Source: Davidsoniella eucalypti
Lineage: Eukaryota > Ascomycota > Sordariomycetes > Microascales > Ceratocystidaceae
Assembly (NCBI GenBank): GCA_004009845.1
Contig: RMBW01000075.1
Location: 62,001-126,000 of the forward strand
DNA: 64,000 nucleotides
Reading direction: 5' to 3'
Position numbers and translations under genes: made by a program. Below the pieces are notes generated by a model. The model was not told the origin of the DNA and searched no databases. It saw only the letters and a program-made list of their open reading frames with translations. Every line of letters begins with the position of its first letter. Within the stretch, counting starts at the first letter, position 1. Of the stretch, positions 42,201 through 55,318 are shown piece after piece.

Positions 42201-44319
42201 TCAATCGTAACACATCTATATGCTCCCAACAACCGGCCGAAACAAGTATACCCTTCAAACCTATAAAGCCGGACATGCTGCCTTGATTTGTGTTTAACCT
42301 AAAATATAGTTAAAATAGGAGCACGTAGTCACCGCCAACGCATCGCTGGTCATTGTCTTCATGGACTCTTCCTTCTGAATCTTCTATATGTAACTATGTA
42401 TATGTACTTGTAAACTCAGAGAGATTCCCTTTTCGCCTGATATAACATGGCTTCCTCATCATCATTAGAATGATGAGGAAGGTGTATGCGTATTGCTATC
42501 TTAAGTCATAGATCGCGCTGTTAAAAAGGATTCTTAGTAAGGACAAGGGCATGCACAATCTGGCTCTGGTCGCTGATCTTGTCTTTGCCAATGTCTTTTC
42601 CTTGGCTAATATTGGCCTCGTGTCTACTAATCCTATATGCATAGTAGTTAATTACTCTACGAATGAAATAGTGGGTTTTCTTTTGGTCTCACATCCTTTG
42701 ATGTCTACACAACTACATCCATTTTCTCCAGATGTTTAGATACAGTACAGACCATGATCTAGCCTACCCTTATACCAGTCTCAATGTTATTGTCCTATGT
42801 GTTAATCCAGTAGATACTTTTCTCCTATAAAGTTGAGATGAAAGAACATAAACCTACCTACTTTACTACCCAAATCTATCACTACCGCTACCTTTCTATG
42901 TCTGCTGCCTGTCATCATTTTCGAACCCTATTAATCACAATTGTATAGCCAAATATCTTTTCTCTGCTACGTCGAATATTTTATGGTTCCATTCAATGAT
43001 AAGATAGTGGGGGAGGGGTGTTTGTTAAAGAATCATCAGCGTAAACCTTGGCTGGCAAGAATCAATATCGTACTCACGCTGGCCGTGTAAGCGACCTTAT
43101 CAGCTGGACTGGAAGTTGAAAAGAAAACATACTGCAGTTCAGTTATGTCATATCCAGGCTAATTAGAAACAGTATGGTTTTGATGAAGCGGGGAGCAACG
43201 TAGGTTAGGCATCGATTAACACCAACTGAGTTACTTGGCTTTACTACAAACAATCATCACGACTTTATTTTATCTTAGAAGGAAATACCGTTCTTGTATA
43301 AATACATGCGATATACAGTTGTAATTGGCAGAATCTCCATATGCTATCAAACAATTGCATATGATGACCGTGGCAAGTTCTGCATCCAGCGACATATAAC
43401 CCTAGATCGTTGTGTAATCCAGATTGCCATGTCATAGCCAAAGCCTGAACTATAATCGTGATATATTGCAACTCACTATAACCAATATCACAACTTTAGC
43501 CATCATTTGCTAAGATTGAACCCACGGAACGTTTGTGACTTTGGACTCAAAGCTCAAGGCCGGCCTAAGAACCCAGATTGGATTTCATTGAGATGTTAGG
43601 ATGATGGTTTGTTGATGTACAGCCTGTAGCATCTTACCAAATGATATTACATCACATAGAAATTATATCAATTCATTTAGTCCACAATATATGAGTCGTA
43701 TAAAATTTTGTAGTCTCAAGGATGATAATCATGTGGATATCTTTACGCACCGTCTAATAGAGCATCTGTCTGATCTCGACCAAATATGATAAGAGTAGCC
43801 TAAAATGTTGTCTTGATCATTGTTTCACAAGACCTACCCAGTTCACTACTAGAGTGTTGACACAGGAAATATTAAAAATGACACTTAATCTTACTTTATT
43901 ATTGTTGATAACTTGAAATGAGTTACATTTAACCCTTGATGTAAAGTTCGACCAAGTAAATATGGTAGTGTCAAGCCCTATATGTTAACCCTAACGACGT
44001 GTAGCCGTACCAGAACATACCAACAAAACACCAGTTTGATACCTATTGATCTGACTGTTTTCTTTCCGTGTCCTTCAACTGAGTCGAACAAAAGTTCTCT
44101 AGCCTGAAGACATATGCATGTTTCCTACTATGCTAGCAATATCTGCTGGAGGTTTAGCTATCATCAACACTTCCCATGCAACTATCCAAAATAAAAGTCT
44201 CTAGTCAGCGGTTCTAGCCCTCTATTCTGTTCAAAGAATGTAGTTACCCGAAAAACACTGAAGACAAATAAGAAAGAGCAAGAATGATATTGTTGGCAGT
44301 TACGCAGACTGGAATCTCA
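36202..44319. other. Gene-free stretch, later part of the desert
   Basis: No supportable gene. It holds an A-rich tract with A8G-like units at about 36578-36604, an imperfect AGT-triplet tract at 38351-38380, and a short hairpin at 42451-42481. A hydrophobic open run ending at 42053 has its first ATG at 41913, leaving only 46 residues; I do not call it a gene. Confidence 0.45.
42451..42481. repeat. Short perfect hairpin
   Basis: CTTCCTCATCAT (42451-42462) pairs perfectly with ATGATGAGGAAG (42470-42481) around a 7-nt loop. There is no poly-T tail typical of an RNA polymerase III terminator and no neighbouring gene. Confidence 0.6.
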
Positions 44320-46602
44320 AATATTATAAAGAGCCTTGAGGGGCCGTTTCCAACAATGACTCTTACAATTCAACTTTTTCATCTCCCAATCCACACCGTT
44401 TTGCTTCATCAACAAGTTTGAAGACATCATCTCATCGATTCCATCTCCCACTCTGCCCGTCTCTTGTAGACTCATCGAGTCCTTTCAATTGAAACTACCG
44501 ATAACATATTCGTCTCATGCACTTGTGCTTAGGGTGGACTGTTTTCTTCCTAGTGATTGATGCTCGATTGATAGCCTGCTAGGCCCTCTTTTCATCAACA
44601 ACCAACCGGTGGTAATTCCGTCCCATCAACTTCCCGCTATCCTCATCACGACGATCGGCTTGGCAGTTCGACATTGCAATCCATAGACAATTCTATCGGG
44701 AGGTCAGTATTTTACACCCCACGCTCGAAATCGGTCTTGCCTGTGGCTACTTAAAGGCCCATCTCGGCTTTTAATAAAACTTAGAATCGACTACAACCTG
44801 AGTTTTTCACAGCCTTCACGCACAGCCGAAGGGTACTACTCCTACTACAACAAAAGTGTATGTGGTTATACGGTAACTATGATTGTTTCCCCTTCATAAT
44901 ATCTTTTATTTCTTGTTTTTATCGTTTTTCCTTTCTTTACATTTACGTTACTACTACTCTATTGTCCAATGGATCCTTGTTCTACTCTATTCGAGCACTA
45001 CATGCCCCGCGCTGTGCAAATTCTCTAGGCGTCCACACTCCGCTTCGCAGATGGGCCTTGACCCACAGACGCCTAGTGTCAAGAGCTACGGCTTGAGGCG
45101 GTGTCCAGAGGGTTTTCTTGGACTTCTATGAGAGCTCTCGACGGCCTGGGCCTGCTTGTTGAGGCATCGAATGCACTTGCTAAGTTGGGATATCCAGGGT
45201 TGAAAGTTATCAGCGCTATATTGAATTCACCAGAGAGAATTGTTCTCAAGAAGTGAATTTGGCACTATTGGGTATTGCAAGGGATTTCTAGCCGCTTTTG
45301 TTTACATTTTTGACCTAATGCACCTCTGAGCAGCGGATGTGAACATTGATATCGATCTATGAACTAATATCTTAAATCAAGGGCTATAGCGAAAACTACA
45401 CCTGATTCCCGATTTCGAGTTGACTAAACGGGAAAAAAACCCAAGACATAGAATAAGACAAAAAGAAAGAACTGCGACAAGTTCTTTACAAGTGAGTTCG
45501 GTGGTAAACTTCTTGAAATCGCTTTTTTTCTTACACAAACAAACACACCCCATCACTCGGCCGATAACTAACCCACCCCAACTATTAAATGATTCTAATT
45601 TATTGACAAATGTATACTAATGGTTATGGCTGACAGCTGTTTTTTTGTTCTTTTTTTTAACAAAAAAGAACCGGATTTTACCTTACGCGGACCTAAACCA
45701 TTAGAACTGTCGAATAGAAACCTCTTTTCTACATCTATTTGAACATTCTTTCCTTGTTCAAGTTCTACTTCGCTCCGTCTTTTTTCTTTTTCTTTGGGCT
45801 TAAGCGTGTTGCTTTGCCAAAGCACTTCTTACATCCCACCCCCCCCCCCCCCCCCCCCGACTTTGTAGCTTGGTTTTTCTAGGCATTTTCCCAGGAGGTT
45901 ATAAACGATTCTCGAGTCCATACAATCCAGGATAATCCTGGTCATAATATAGATCAATTCTGAGCAGTTGTAAGTCTAGTTCTTGTTTAAAGCTATTTTC
46001 TTCCCATATCTCTCACTACCTTTTTTCTTCTCTCTTCTTCCTGAGAGAGACGGTTTCCTGACCCCATCTTCACTTGTGGGACTTTACACTTCGAACCGAA
46101 CATCTTGACGTCCTATCGACACTTCCCTCTCTCTATACTTCTTATTCCGTTTAGCCTTCTGTCTTCCTCCCCAGGCTTGACATTATTCAGAACTCGAAGT
46201 CCGGTGTATATATCATACTACCTGTTCGTTCTCGACGAACTGACTTATAGTCTTGTCTATCTAACCAACCTTCGTTTACCTTTTGTCGAGACCAAAATTC
46301 CAATTCCTGTCATAACACACTCGCTACCCGCCATTATTTTAAGCCAGTCCTATCTATTCTCATACCCACTCTGTTTTCTTCACCATCCTGTTCTCCTTGA
46401 CCGTGCCAGGCTTCTTTAATTATCTACCAGGAACGAGGAGATGCTCGACATTGATTTATTCTAGTTGTACTAACGCCAGGATCACGGACAGCCGGCCTGA
46501 CAACTTGTGTATCAAAACAACCCGGACACATATTCTTCTTCCCCTACTATTACGATTCACCTCTACGTAGCTCATCTATTGTGGCTACAAACATCAGCCA
46601 CC
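44320..46602 (+). promoter_or_regulatory. Promoter and long leader-like region before HMT1
   Basis: 2.3 kb with character unlike the desert behind it: a TATAAA at 44325-44330, an ATG in good context at 44356 opening a 21-codon upstream ORF (44356-44421), then long stretches rich in C and T, typical of fungal 5' leaders. It includes an inverted repeat (45025-45033 with 45068-45076), a hairpin GTTCTTTTTT/AAAAAAGAAC (45647-45671) and a run of 20 C. Either the HMT1 transcript has a very long leader, or a separate non-coding or short-peptide transcript lies here. I cannot tell which. Confidence 0.4.
45839..45858. repeat. Run of 20 C
   Basis: Uninterrupted C homopolymer about 745 bp upstream of the HMT1 start. 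Its exact length may be uncertain because such runs are prone to sequencing error. Confidence 0.8.
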
Positions 46603-49600
46603 ATGATTACTATATCAGAATGGATGGATACTGGGAGCAGTACGCAAACGTTCTACTCCTTTGCGGTCATGGTCTCCTTCGGAATTGTTTTTCTCTTCAT
46701 GAGTGTTACCACATCAGAGAAGCCAAGTGACGAAGAAGCTTCAGTGGATAAGAACATCGAATCCTCACACTCTCCCTGGCGGTTCGATACCGGCCCAACC
46801 AGCAAACGCGTCTTCAGTTCCATCTGCTTTTGCGTTTCGTCTACCTTTTTATTCGACTTTTGGTGGCTTATATGCCAGGCTCGTCTGATGCACGTTGACA
46901 TCCTAGAACCAAACACACCATACTGGGCTAGTAGATCTCGTCTGGTAAGTTTCATTCCGCCATGTCAATTTTCATCTCCTACTTTGACTTTTTTTTTCTA
47001 GCTGTGTGCTACAATACATGTCTTATGTTACACTGAATGTACGTAAAGCATTGCTAACATTCCGTGTTACCAATATATAGATGTATGTCTACAGCGGCCT
47101 AAGTGTCTATGCTTGGTTTGGAGCTTCACTGAAAAGTGGCGAACACGGCCCTGGAGTTGCCCATCTCGTTGCGTGGGCTATTGGATTAATAGGCGAGTGT
47201 ATCATTCTGGCTAGCAGTATCATTGGCCTCGACACATGCTCTCTAGATGCTATGGGTAAACCTGAGATATGCTTCGATAGTTGGGTGCAAGGTCGAGTAA
47301 TTATCGGTGGTGTCCGCGCCATGATTATTCTCGGCATGAACTGCATTCTTCTGGCTACTATTGCCCAGGCTTATCATCACAACAATGCCACACTCGCCGA
47401 TAACATGTCCGACTCATCTTTTCACCTAGACTCCGATGACGTCGAAGATGACTATTGTGATGAGACGACTAATCTTCTCAAGCACAATCAACGGAAGTAT
47501 AGCCGATCTAAGCCTATCAGCTCTCGTTCCCGTGACGAAAATGCTGCGTTCTACCGCCCTAAGAAGATCCCTAAGCGTTCGTGGTTCGAATATCTTCGCT
47601 CCTACACCGTTTTCTGGAAGTATGTCTGGCCTAAGAATAACCAATCTCTACAGGCTCGCGTACTCGTGTGCTTCATTATTCTCATCATCCAACGCATCGT
47701 AAACGTCATGGTCCCGTGGCAGATGGGCCGTCTTATGGACTGCCTCAACGGAACAAAGGATGATTTGAAGCCTACTTCTGATGTCCTCATCTATGTACCC
47801 TGGATCCCTATTGTCATCCTGGACTTGCTCTTTATGTTCCAGGGCTCGGCTGGCATCCTTGGAGCTCTACGTCAGCTTCTATGGATTGATGTGTCCCAGT
47901 TCTCCTACAAGGGCATCGAAACGGCCGCCTTTAGCCACGTCCATAGCCTAAGTTTGGATTTCCACCTGGGCAAAAAGACGGGAGAGGTGTTATCGGCACT
48001 GAACAAGGGCGCCTCAATCAACAACTTCCTGGAACAAGTCACATTCAACTTTATCCCAATGCTCTTCGATCTATTCATTGGGGTTTACTTTTTCTGCACC
48101 GCCTTCGATGGCCTCTACGGCACCATTGTATGTGTCAACACTGTGTGGTATGTGTGGCTTAGCATAAAAATGTCACGTGCTCGTGCCGACCAGCGCCGCG
48201 AAATGACCAACGCCGACCGCGAGGAGGAGGCTGTAAAGAACGACTCGATCACTAGCTATGAGACGGTCAAGTATTTCAATGCCGAGAAATTCGAATTCAA
48301 GCGCTACGAGGATGCCATTGACCGTTTTCAGACAGCGGAGAAGGGCCTCAACTATGAGACTAGCAAGATGACATTTATCCAGGCCGTTGTTTTCAGCGGC
48401 GGCTTGAGCTTAATCGTTGCCGTTGGCTACTGGCAGCTTGCCCACGGTACCATCACAGGTGGTCAATTTGTGACACTGCTTTCATACATGCTGCAACTAC
48501 AGAACCCACTAAACTTCTTCAACCAGTTCTACCGTACCATGCAGCAAGCATTGATATCGGGTGAGCGTCTTCTTGAGTTGTTTAATTTCGTGCCCACAGT
48601 TGTCGACAGCCGCAATGCTCAGGAGCTCAAAGAGTGCAATGGTCATATCACCTGGGACAATGTTGAGTTTTCATATGCCGACAAGACGACCGCCCTGAAG
48701 AATCTCAGCTTTGACTGCCCACCTGGAACCACCACGGCTTTTGTTGGTGAATCTGGCGGCGGCAAATCTACCGTGTTCCGTTTGATGTTCCGCTACTACA
48801 ACTCGTCTAGCGGCAAGATCTCTATCGATGGCCAAGACATGAAAGACCTCACTATCGACTCAGTTCGTAGTCACATCGGCGTTGTGCCCCAGGAGACGAT
48901 TCTATTCAACGAGTCTCTGATGTTCAACCTCAAGTATGCCAACCCGAAAGCCACTGAGCAAGACGTCTACGCTGCCTGCCGGGCTGCTAAGATTCATGAC
49001 AAGATCATGACATTCCCCGAGAGATATGAGACCAAGGTTGGTGAGCGTGGCATGCGCTTGAGTGGCGGTGAAAAGCAGCGAGTTGCTATTGCCCGTACTA
49101 TCCTCAAGAACCCTCGTGTAATACTCCTGGACGAAGCGACATCCGCCCTAGATACCCACACTGAACAGCAGATCCAAACTGAACTGGCTGCCTTGGGCAT
49201 TGGACGCACCCTCATGGTCATTGCGTAAGTTGTTTACTACCCGTTGAAACGTTTATTAGAAATAGGCACTAACACCAGGCCCTTTTACTAGCCACCGACT
49301 CTCCACTATCACCCACGCTGACCAGATTATCGTGCTGCACAAGGGTGAAGTTGTGGAGAAAGGAACCCACGACGAGCTGATTGCTAAGCGTGGCATGTAT
49401 GCATCCATGTGGGAGCGTCAGATCCAAGCCGAGAAAGCGGCCGAGAACTCACGTAATGCCCTGTGCAGGGAGCGTATGCTTCGCCGGCGCCAATCGTCTC
49501 GCGGCAATACCGGTGAGGGAGATGGTGATGCCGACACAGAGAACTCAGACGGCGACCTGCATGACTCGCCGCCATCTTCTCCCGAAATGAGCGGCTTCAG

Positions 49601-49724
49601 CAAAGACCACCGCCGCGACATGGATATCAAACCGCTGGCTGTTTCGACCGGCTACGAGACTCCGCCTAGTGATGGAGAGTCTAGTGACCGCACCCTCATA
49701 GGCGAATCATCAAACCATGTCTGA
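46603..49724 (+). CDS. HMT1: Heavy metal tolerance protein, vacuolar ABC half-transporter (ABCB, HMT1 type)
   Basis: Half-size ABC transporter of the S. pombe Hmt1 group, which carries phytochelatin or glutathione-metal species into the vacuole. Exons 46603-46944, 47081-49224 and 49292-49724; introns 136 nt (GTAAGT...TATAG) and 67 nt (GTAAGT...CTAG). Product 972 residues. An N-terminal extra membrane domain of about five helices (residues ~15-210) marks this subfamily. It is followed by an acidic linker, a six-helix transmembrane domain (~300-590) and one nucleotide-binding domain: Walker A GESGGGKST 670-678, Q-loop VPQET, signature LSGGE from 774, Walker B VILLDEAT from 794 with Asp798-Glu799, and His830 in AHRLST, which is restored by the last intron. 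All motifs are intact. The C-tail (~90 residues) is hydrophilic and Ser/Asp-rich. The ATG at 46603 has a strong context (GCCACCATGA); the frame upstream is open but without ATG. The metal substrate is inferred from the family. Confidence 0.93.
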
Positions 49725-52700
49725 GCGTCATATTTTTTTTTTCCTTCTTTACGCCCATTTTTGAGCTTCCTTTGCATCTTATCTTTACGTTTTCTTTTTT
49801 TTTTGGTTTTCTTTTCATGAAAAATTTCTGCCTGGATGGCTTCTTGCTCTTTGTCGATATCAATTTTTTGAGCTTATACACAATCACAGAGTGATGTACT
49901 CTCCAACAACAAACCACCCCCACATCTTGATCTGATACCCAGTTTCAGACTACCCAGCTCTGTTCAGCATCTCTTCGCCACACGCCCCCCTTCTGTTTAT
50001 AGTACACCTAGTACTTTATATTTCTCTTAGTTTGTTTCTCGTCTTTCGTCGCCTGTCTTTAACACAGACCTCTTCTCCCATCACCATCGCCATCCTACGC
50101 CTTTGCCACACCTACTTTTTTCGCTTTTGTGTGTGTGATTTCATGCGTTTCTCGGCCGAAGACATGCGCTACTAATTGCTAGCCATACAACCTGAACTAG
50201 CTACATACGTACATACATGTAAAGTCACGCAAGACGAGCTCTCGTGGTCCGTGTTGTCATTGTGCTTATGTTGATTTTTTTTCTTTTGAAAGAACAATGC
50301 ACGAAGGAAATACCGTGTGAGCGGATGCTTCATTTCACACTTTTGTGAATGCACATCAAGGCTTAGTCCTCGAGATCTTTGAAACTTCAGTATCCAACAA
50401 TACCTTCACATTTCTCCCTTTGCTCTTTTCTCTATCTTTCTTCTCTTTTAACTATCATCATCAATCTCATCATTTGTCCACTATCATTATCATTACATCC
50501 CTGGCCTATTATGATATCTATTCTCTTGCCCCCCCAACAAATTATTTCTTGCTCACAAGGCCAGGGCACACATATTTCTATGAATTTATGAAACGGCGAT
50601 TATTATTTTATATATATAGATATATATATCTCTTTTTTTTATGTATGCCTTCTTTTAATTTCTATGGACAACTAATCGCAAATGCTTTTACGTAAATAAT
50701 GACTATTCTTTTTCCTCATCACTACTTTATCGTTATTTCGATATCTTCTCCCCTTTTCATTCAACAAATCAAGTTGAGTCCATCGCTACTATTGTTTATT
50801 TTCTGAGCAATTTGACATTTCGAGGTTTCGATTTTATGCAGCTATTTTCTTTTTTTCTTCCTTTGCTCACATCAACTTCTATTCGCTCCATGTTTTCATA
50901 GTCAAATATTATTCTTGTTCCTTCATCACAATAAATGTACCATAAAAATCAAAAGTTATACAGTATGGTGGTCACTTGGTGGAATATTTTTGCCCTAGTG
51001 TCATTATATATGTTGTGTATATCCCTGTTTAATCGATCTCGACACAAAAGCCCATGTCTTCTATCAGTACATATAATATATCTGCATACATACATATATA
51101 TACTACTTGCTTTTACACATCATTCTGTAATCTGTCTGTATGACGTATGTGAAAATGTGACCTAGGCTATGCTGTATCGTGCAATATTGAAACACTGAAT
51201 ATTATCTGTGACTGTACGTATAATTTTGTGTAGTGGCTTCCACCTTTTTCTGTGTTTAGATATTAACCCATACAGATAATAGTACAGATATCAACTCGTG
51301 ATCATTATTTTCGCTCCTGGCCCGGGCGCTAGACAAAAATCTTGTGTATAAAGTCCTTAACCATGGATGGATGGAGAATGGGGGGTTTCCTATCGTGGTT
51401 TTTGCCATCTTCTGTTCTTGTTCGTCATCCATCAAGAGAAGGACTGAGGGAATGGCGCTATTGGATGTGCTATGATTTGAGTTTAAGGATCATGGGTTTT
51501 GCTTTTCATGGAGATTATTGCTAAGCAGAACCTAACAGCAAGGAATAGGGATATAGAGAAGAAAAAAAAAAGAAATATATAAAACTTGTAGGTCACAGGC
51601 AGGTTTTACCCCGAACTTTCCTCGAGCTGCTGGAACCATAGAGTGACATTCCAGCCAGAATACACAATCGTAATGTTAAGATAATGCCTTAAATGGAAGA
51701 TCATCAGTCTTGAATTTGAAGGAGCTCGAAGGGAAAAGGTAGACGATAGAAACTTCTAGTTCGAAGAAATGATGTCATGCCACTATTCGTGGCTTTTTTC
51801 GCGAATATGATGGCAAAAACAAAAAAGAATGGTAATGTATGAAGATAGAATATGACCTACATAATCGCGGCTCTAACGATGGTCAGGCTCTAATATTTCG
51901 TCAAAAAATGATACATCACCGGACGATTAGCCCTGCCGCAAGCGTCTCTTTAGAAGTGTTACGGCGCGGTTATTATAGGGTACTTCGCGTAGATATCTCA
52001 ATGTTTTAGAGGCATAAGGCGCTGTAATCACCAACTCTAATATTCTACAGTAAAATATCGTACGTGCATATATAAGTGTACCAAAGACAGCAAAGCAGCA
52101 ACGCATGACTTGGCTAGTGAACGGGTATTATAGCCCATTGACTAGGCCAGCGGCGATTCCCGTACCCTAAGATGCTGCGATAGCAAACAAAGAAAGAAGC
52201 CCACGATCGGACTCGAGATCTGGCCGACAGAGACAATGTTACATGCAGTTTTCCGGAGTGGTTCTATCTACTACCCAACGAGCTGTACTATGCTTGTACT
52301 ATACATTTCTGTGCCAATCGCATATCTGTGTTATTCATGTTCATGCATATACACATAAATATATGTATGTATATACGTCGCATTAGTAGTAGCAACAAGT
52401 AGTAGAAACAGGGAAGTTCGGATAGATGCTCGGAGGAGCATTACTCTATCACCAATGCCTTTTCATTGAATGCCACTGCGACTATTGGCTCCTCGAGTGG
52501 TTGTGTGTGGGCATAAGTGGCAAAAACGAAGCAAGAAATACACGAGTCCGCTGAGGCTTTGTGAGTATGAATATCGTCATAGTTCATGGGCACTATCCAC
52601 ACGTAGAAAGATGGGAAGGATAAGTAGGCTATGGACAATTAGAACACGGAACAATAGTTCTTTGTGGCGTTTTTGTGTGGTTATAACTGGTGTATACGTA

Positions 52701-53745
52701 TATGTACGTGCAACTAGACGTCGTCTAGATAGGTCTTGATGACTACAGAGCTTTATGACACGTCATATGTTTTTTTCTACGTTCTCTACTTTTCCTTTGC
52801 CCCCCGGATTGACCAAAGTGGTAATATCAATGGTAGCAATGGATACATAATACTATACAGATATAAACAACTATATAGGTTAAGAATTATATATATATGG
52901 GCGTGTAATACAAATCAGCGAGCTGCAGGAGATGGACTCGGCCGTATTAAGCTAATAAATAAAAAGGCTAACTAAACACCATCATGACAAGTCAAGTTGA
53001 TGCTTTCTATAGTCTTTAGAGAACTTATTCTTTTTCATTATTGAGTACGGGGGCGTGTCTTTATATATGTCGTCAAGTTGAAGGAAACTAATATTTCTTT
53101 CCTTGAATACCCTTCTTTACTAATCATGCTATTCTACATTGTATAGAGGCTCTGAAGTACAGGGGACCTCGTAGTTGACATGTATCAGCACAGCACATCA
53201 GCTGGCGCCCAGATGGATAAGCTAGTGGGCGCTAACCTAGCGCTAGGATAAGTACAAAGGGTCTAGATTTCTGTACAGGTCGTGATATTGCCGCCCACTA
53301 TAGGCCTAGAGAAAAGAAGAAGAAAAGAAAATAGACCAATCTTTCTCTTTGATATTCTTTTTTTGCAAATAACCTTGAACCCTGGCTTCGAGTGTTTAGA
53401 CGGCAAAATCGTTTCAAATCCGATTGTTCTAGTCCTTATCTAAACTCTTTTTATTTTATTTTTATTTTTATTTTTACCTATCCTTCGTTTCTTTAGCAGC
53501 AACAACCAGCACAAGAAGAAGGAAATACATACATAGCTGTATGACGACGCTCAGGCACTCAATCGGCCGGAGGCAGTGTAGTTACAGTGGAAGAACTACA
53601 TATCCAAGTCGTAGTGACGGCATTTCCAGTGCTGCTTTCAGCAGTATCTCCGCTTTTGACCCGACATGATATGCCCTGTTACAGCACCAGCAAGGTTCGA
53701 TTCTCTTTCCAGCGTCAGTGTTTCTGCCGTTGATGTTCCGTCGAC
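49725..53745. other. Gene-free region downstream of HMT1
   Basis: About 4 kb. The first 1.4 kb is strongly T-rich on the plus strand, which fits an HMT1 3' UTR and terminator region. The remainder holds simple AT motifs, a short AGT-rich tract at 52383-52407 and an ATTTTT tandem tract at 53448-53476. ORFs are short and unrecognised. Confidence 0.5.
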
Positions 53746-53789
53746 CAACTATACATATACATATCTATGTATAGTTGTATGTATAGTTG
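53746..53789. repeat. 12-mer inverted and tandem repeat
   Basis: CAACTATACATA (53746-53757) is the exact reverse complement of TATGTATAGTTG, which occurs twice in tandem right after it (53766-53777 and 53778-53789). A further exact copy lies at 54307-54318. The first arm can pair with either tandem copy across an 8-nt or a 20-nt loop. Confidence 0.65.
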
Positions 53790-55284
53790 AAGTTCTAGGT
53801 GCCATGCCTCTCGTAGATTCTATGGCCGTTCTAACACCGCCATTATGTTCAGGCCTAGCGTTTGCTGTACAGGTACAGTGTCCCAGATGACTGATTCTAG
53901 CAACTATATCTGTACCATAACTTACTTGTATGACACAGAGCAGCATTCCAGGGCCAGCGTTCCAGCCTTTTTGTGGTTCTCCTAACAAGCTATGCTGGTT
54001 CCGGGCTCATCCCCTTATCTATCGTAACAGCACATTGCTTCTGGGGGTCACAGGATCAATTGTTGGTTCTCTCCTCCGTTGCTTTGCCCAGCTGAATACA
54101 ATAATTTACAGAATGAGATGAGAATGCTAATTATCTATGATGCCAACATTCTGCCCAGGAGAGATTGGAAGTGTCGGTACTAGTGATGGAGGTACAGATG
54201 TGCCTGTACACAAGCTCAGGGGATGAATGTACCATCAATACATCCAGAGCAAGCAAAAGGATTGTTCCGAGTATGCGTTATATAGTTGTATACTAATACG
54301 TGTATATATGTATAGTTGTACATAAAACATTTAGGTAGTAGCAATAGTGAACACCTATGTATTGTACACAAGTATGCGTACTACCTACTCGTTATGTACC
54401 CGTAGCCACTACCTTGAATGCATCTGTCTGCAACAGGCATGGCATTGACAATTCTCGGGAAGAAGGGGCATTCAGCCGGTAACTGTAGTATTCGAGTCCA
54501 AGTACGATACGATGCAGTGTAGTGATATGAGTACACAATGCCGTCAGTCATCAACCATCAGCCCCCCCCCCCGGAGCTGAGACACTACTATGGGCTGTCG
54601 CAGGGGCAATGGGTACAGCAAATACAATATATTGACATAAAGACATGTATGTAGCATGTAGAGACAGACGCCTGCTTCTATGGACTGGCCTATAGCTACT
54701 CTCTCATCGTATGATGTTTGGCTTATACATAGCTTCAGTAGAGACAGTATTAGTTGTGCATTGCTTAGCAGTGGCGCTGATGATGGCAAACAGTAAATAG
54801 CCACTTCTATTGCCCGGCATGCGCCACCGGTCGGTAGATGAAGAGCATGACTGTGAGCTATATTCTATTCGATACGATCTTGTTTGTTTGCCTTTAGCGG
54901 GCTGGACTGCTAGTCGTCGCATCATGTGCGACCACCCAAATTCAATCCGGAGACGTCGGCCTAGCCATCTAGTGCTATTTTCACTACTGTACGTCTTTCA
55001 TCCCGGATGAGCGGGCATTGTCACTGGCACATCAGCCAGGTCAAGAGACTAGGGTCGAGGGCAAACATTCGTCTCGTTCCAGCCCACCCCCCCTTTCTCT
55101 AGTTGTATAACTATGTGTCTCTAAGAAGGCCCAAGGGAGTGCAATCCATGATCACAGTCTTGTCTCTGCTTCCTTGATCACGCTCACTGGTGCGGAAAGA
55201 CAGTTCCGGTGACGAGAAAGTATGCCAGCGATTGTATGTAGGTATACGGCTTTGCTCTATCGTCCCAATGGCTCTGGAATATGC

Positions 55285-55318
55285 CTGTCTGTTTGTCTGT
55301 TTGTTTGTTTGTTTGTTC
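55285..55318. repeat. TGTT/TGTC microsatellite
   Basis: Tandem tetranucleotide run, imperfect at its left end, of about eight units. Confidence 0.75.

Noticed and set aside
46105..46419. 104-residue open frame upstream of HMT1.
   Set aside because: It starts at TTG and is a product of C/T-rich leader composition; no ATG-initiated protein of note.
53690..53710. tRNA B-box-like GGTTCGATTC.
   Set aside because: No matching A box, anticodon stem or acceptor stem can be built around it.
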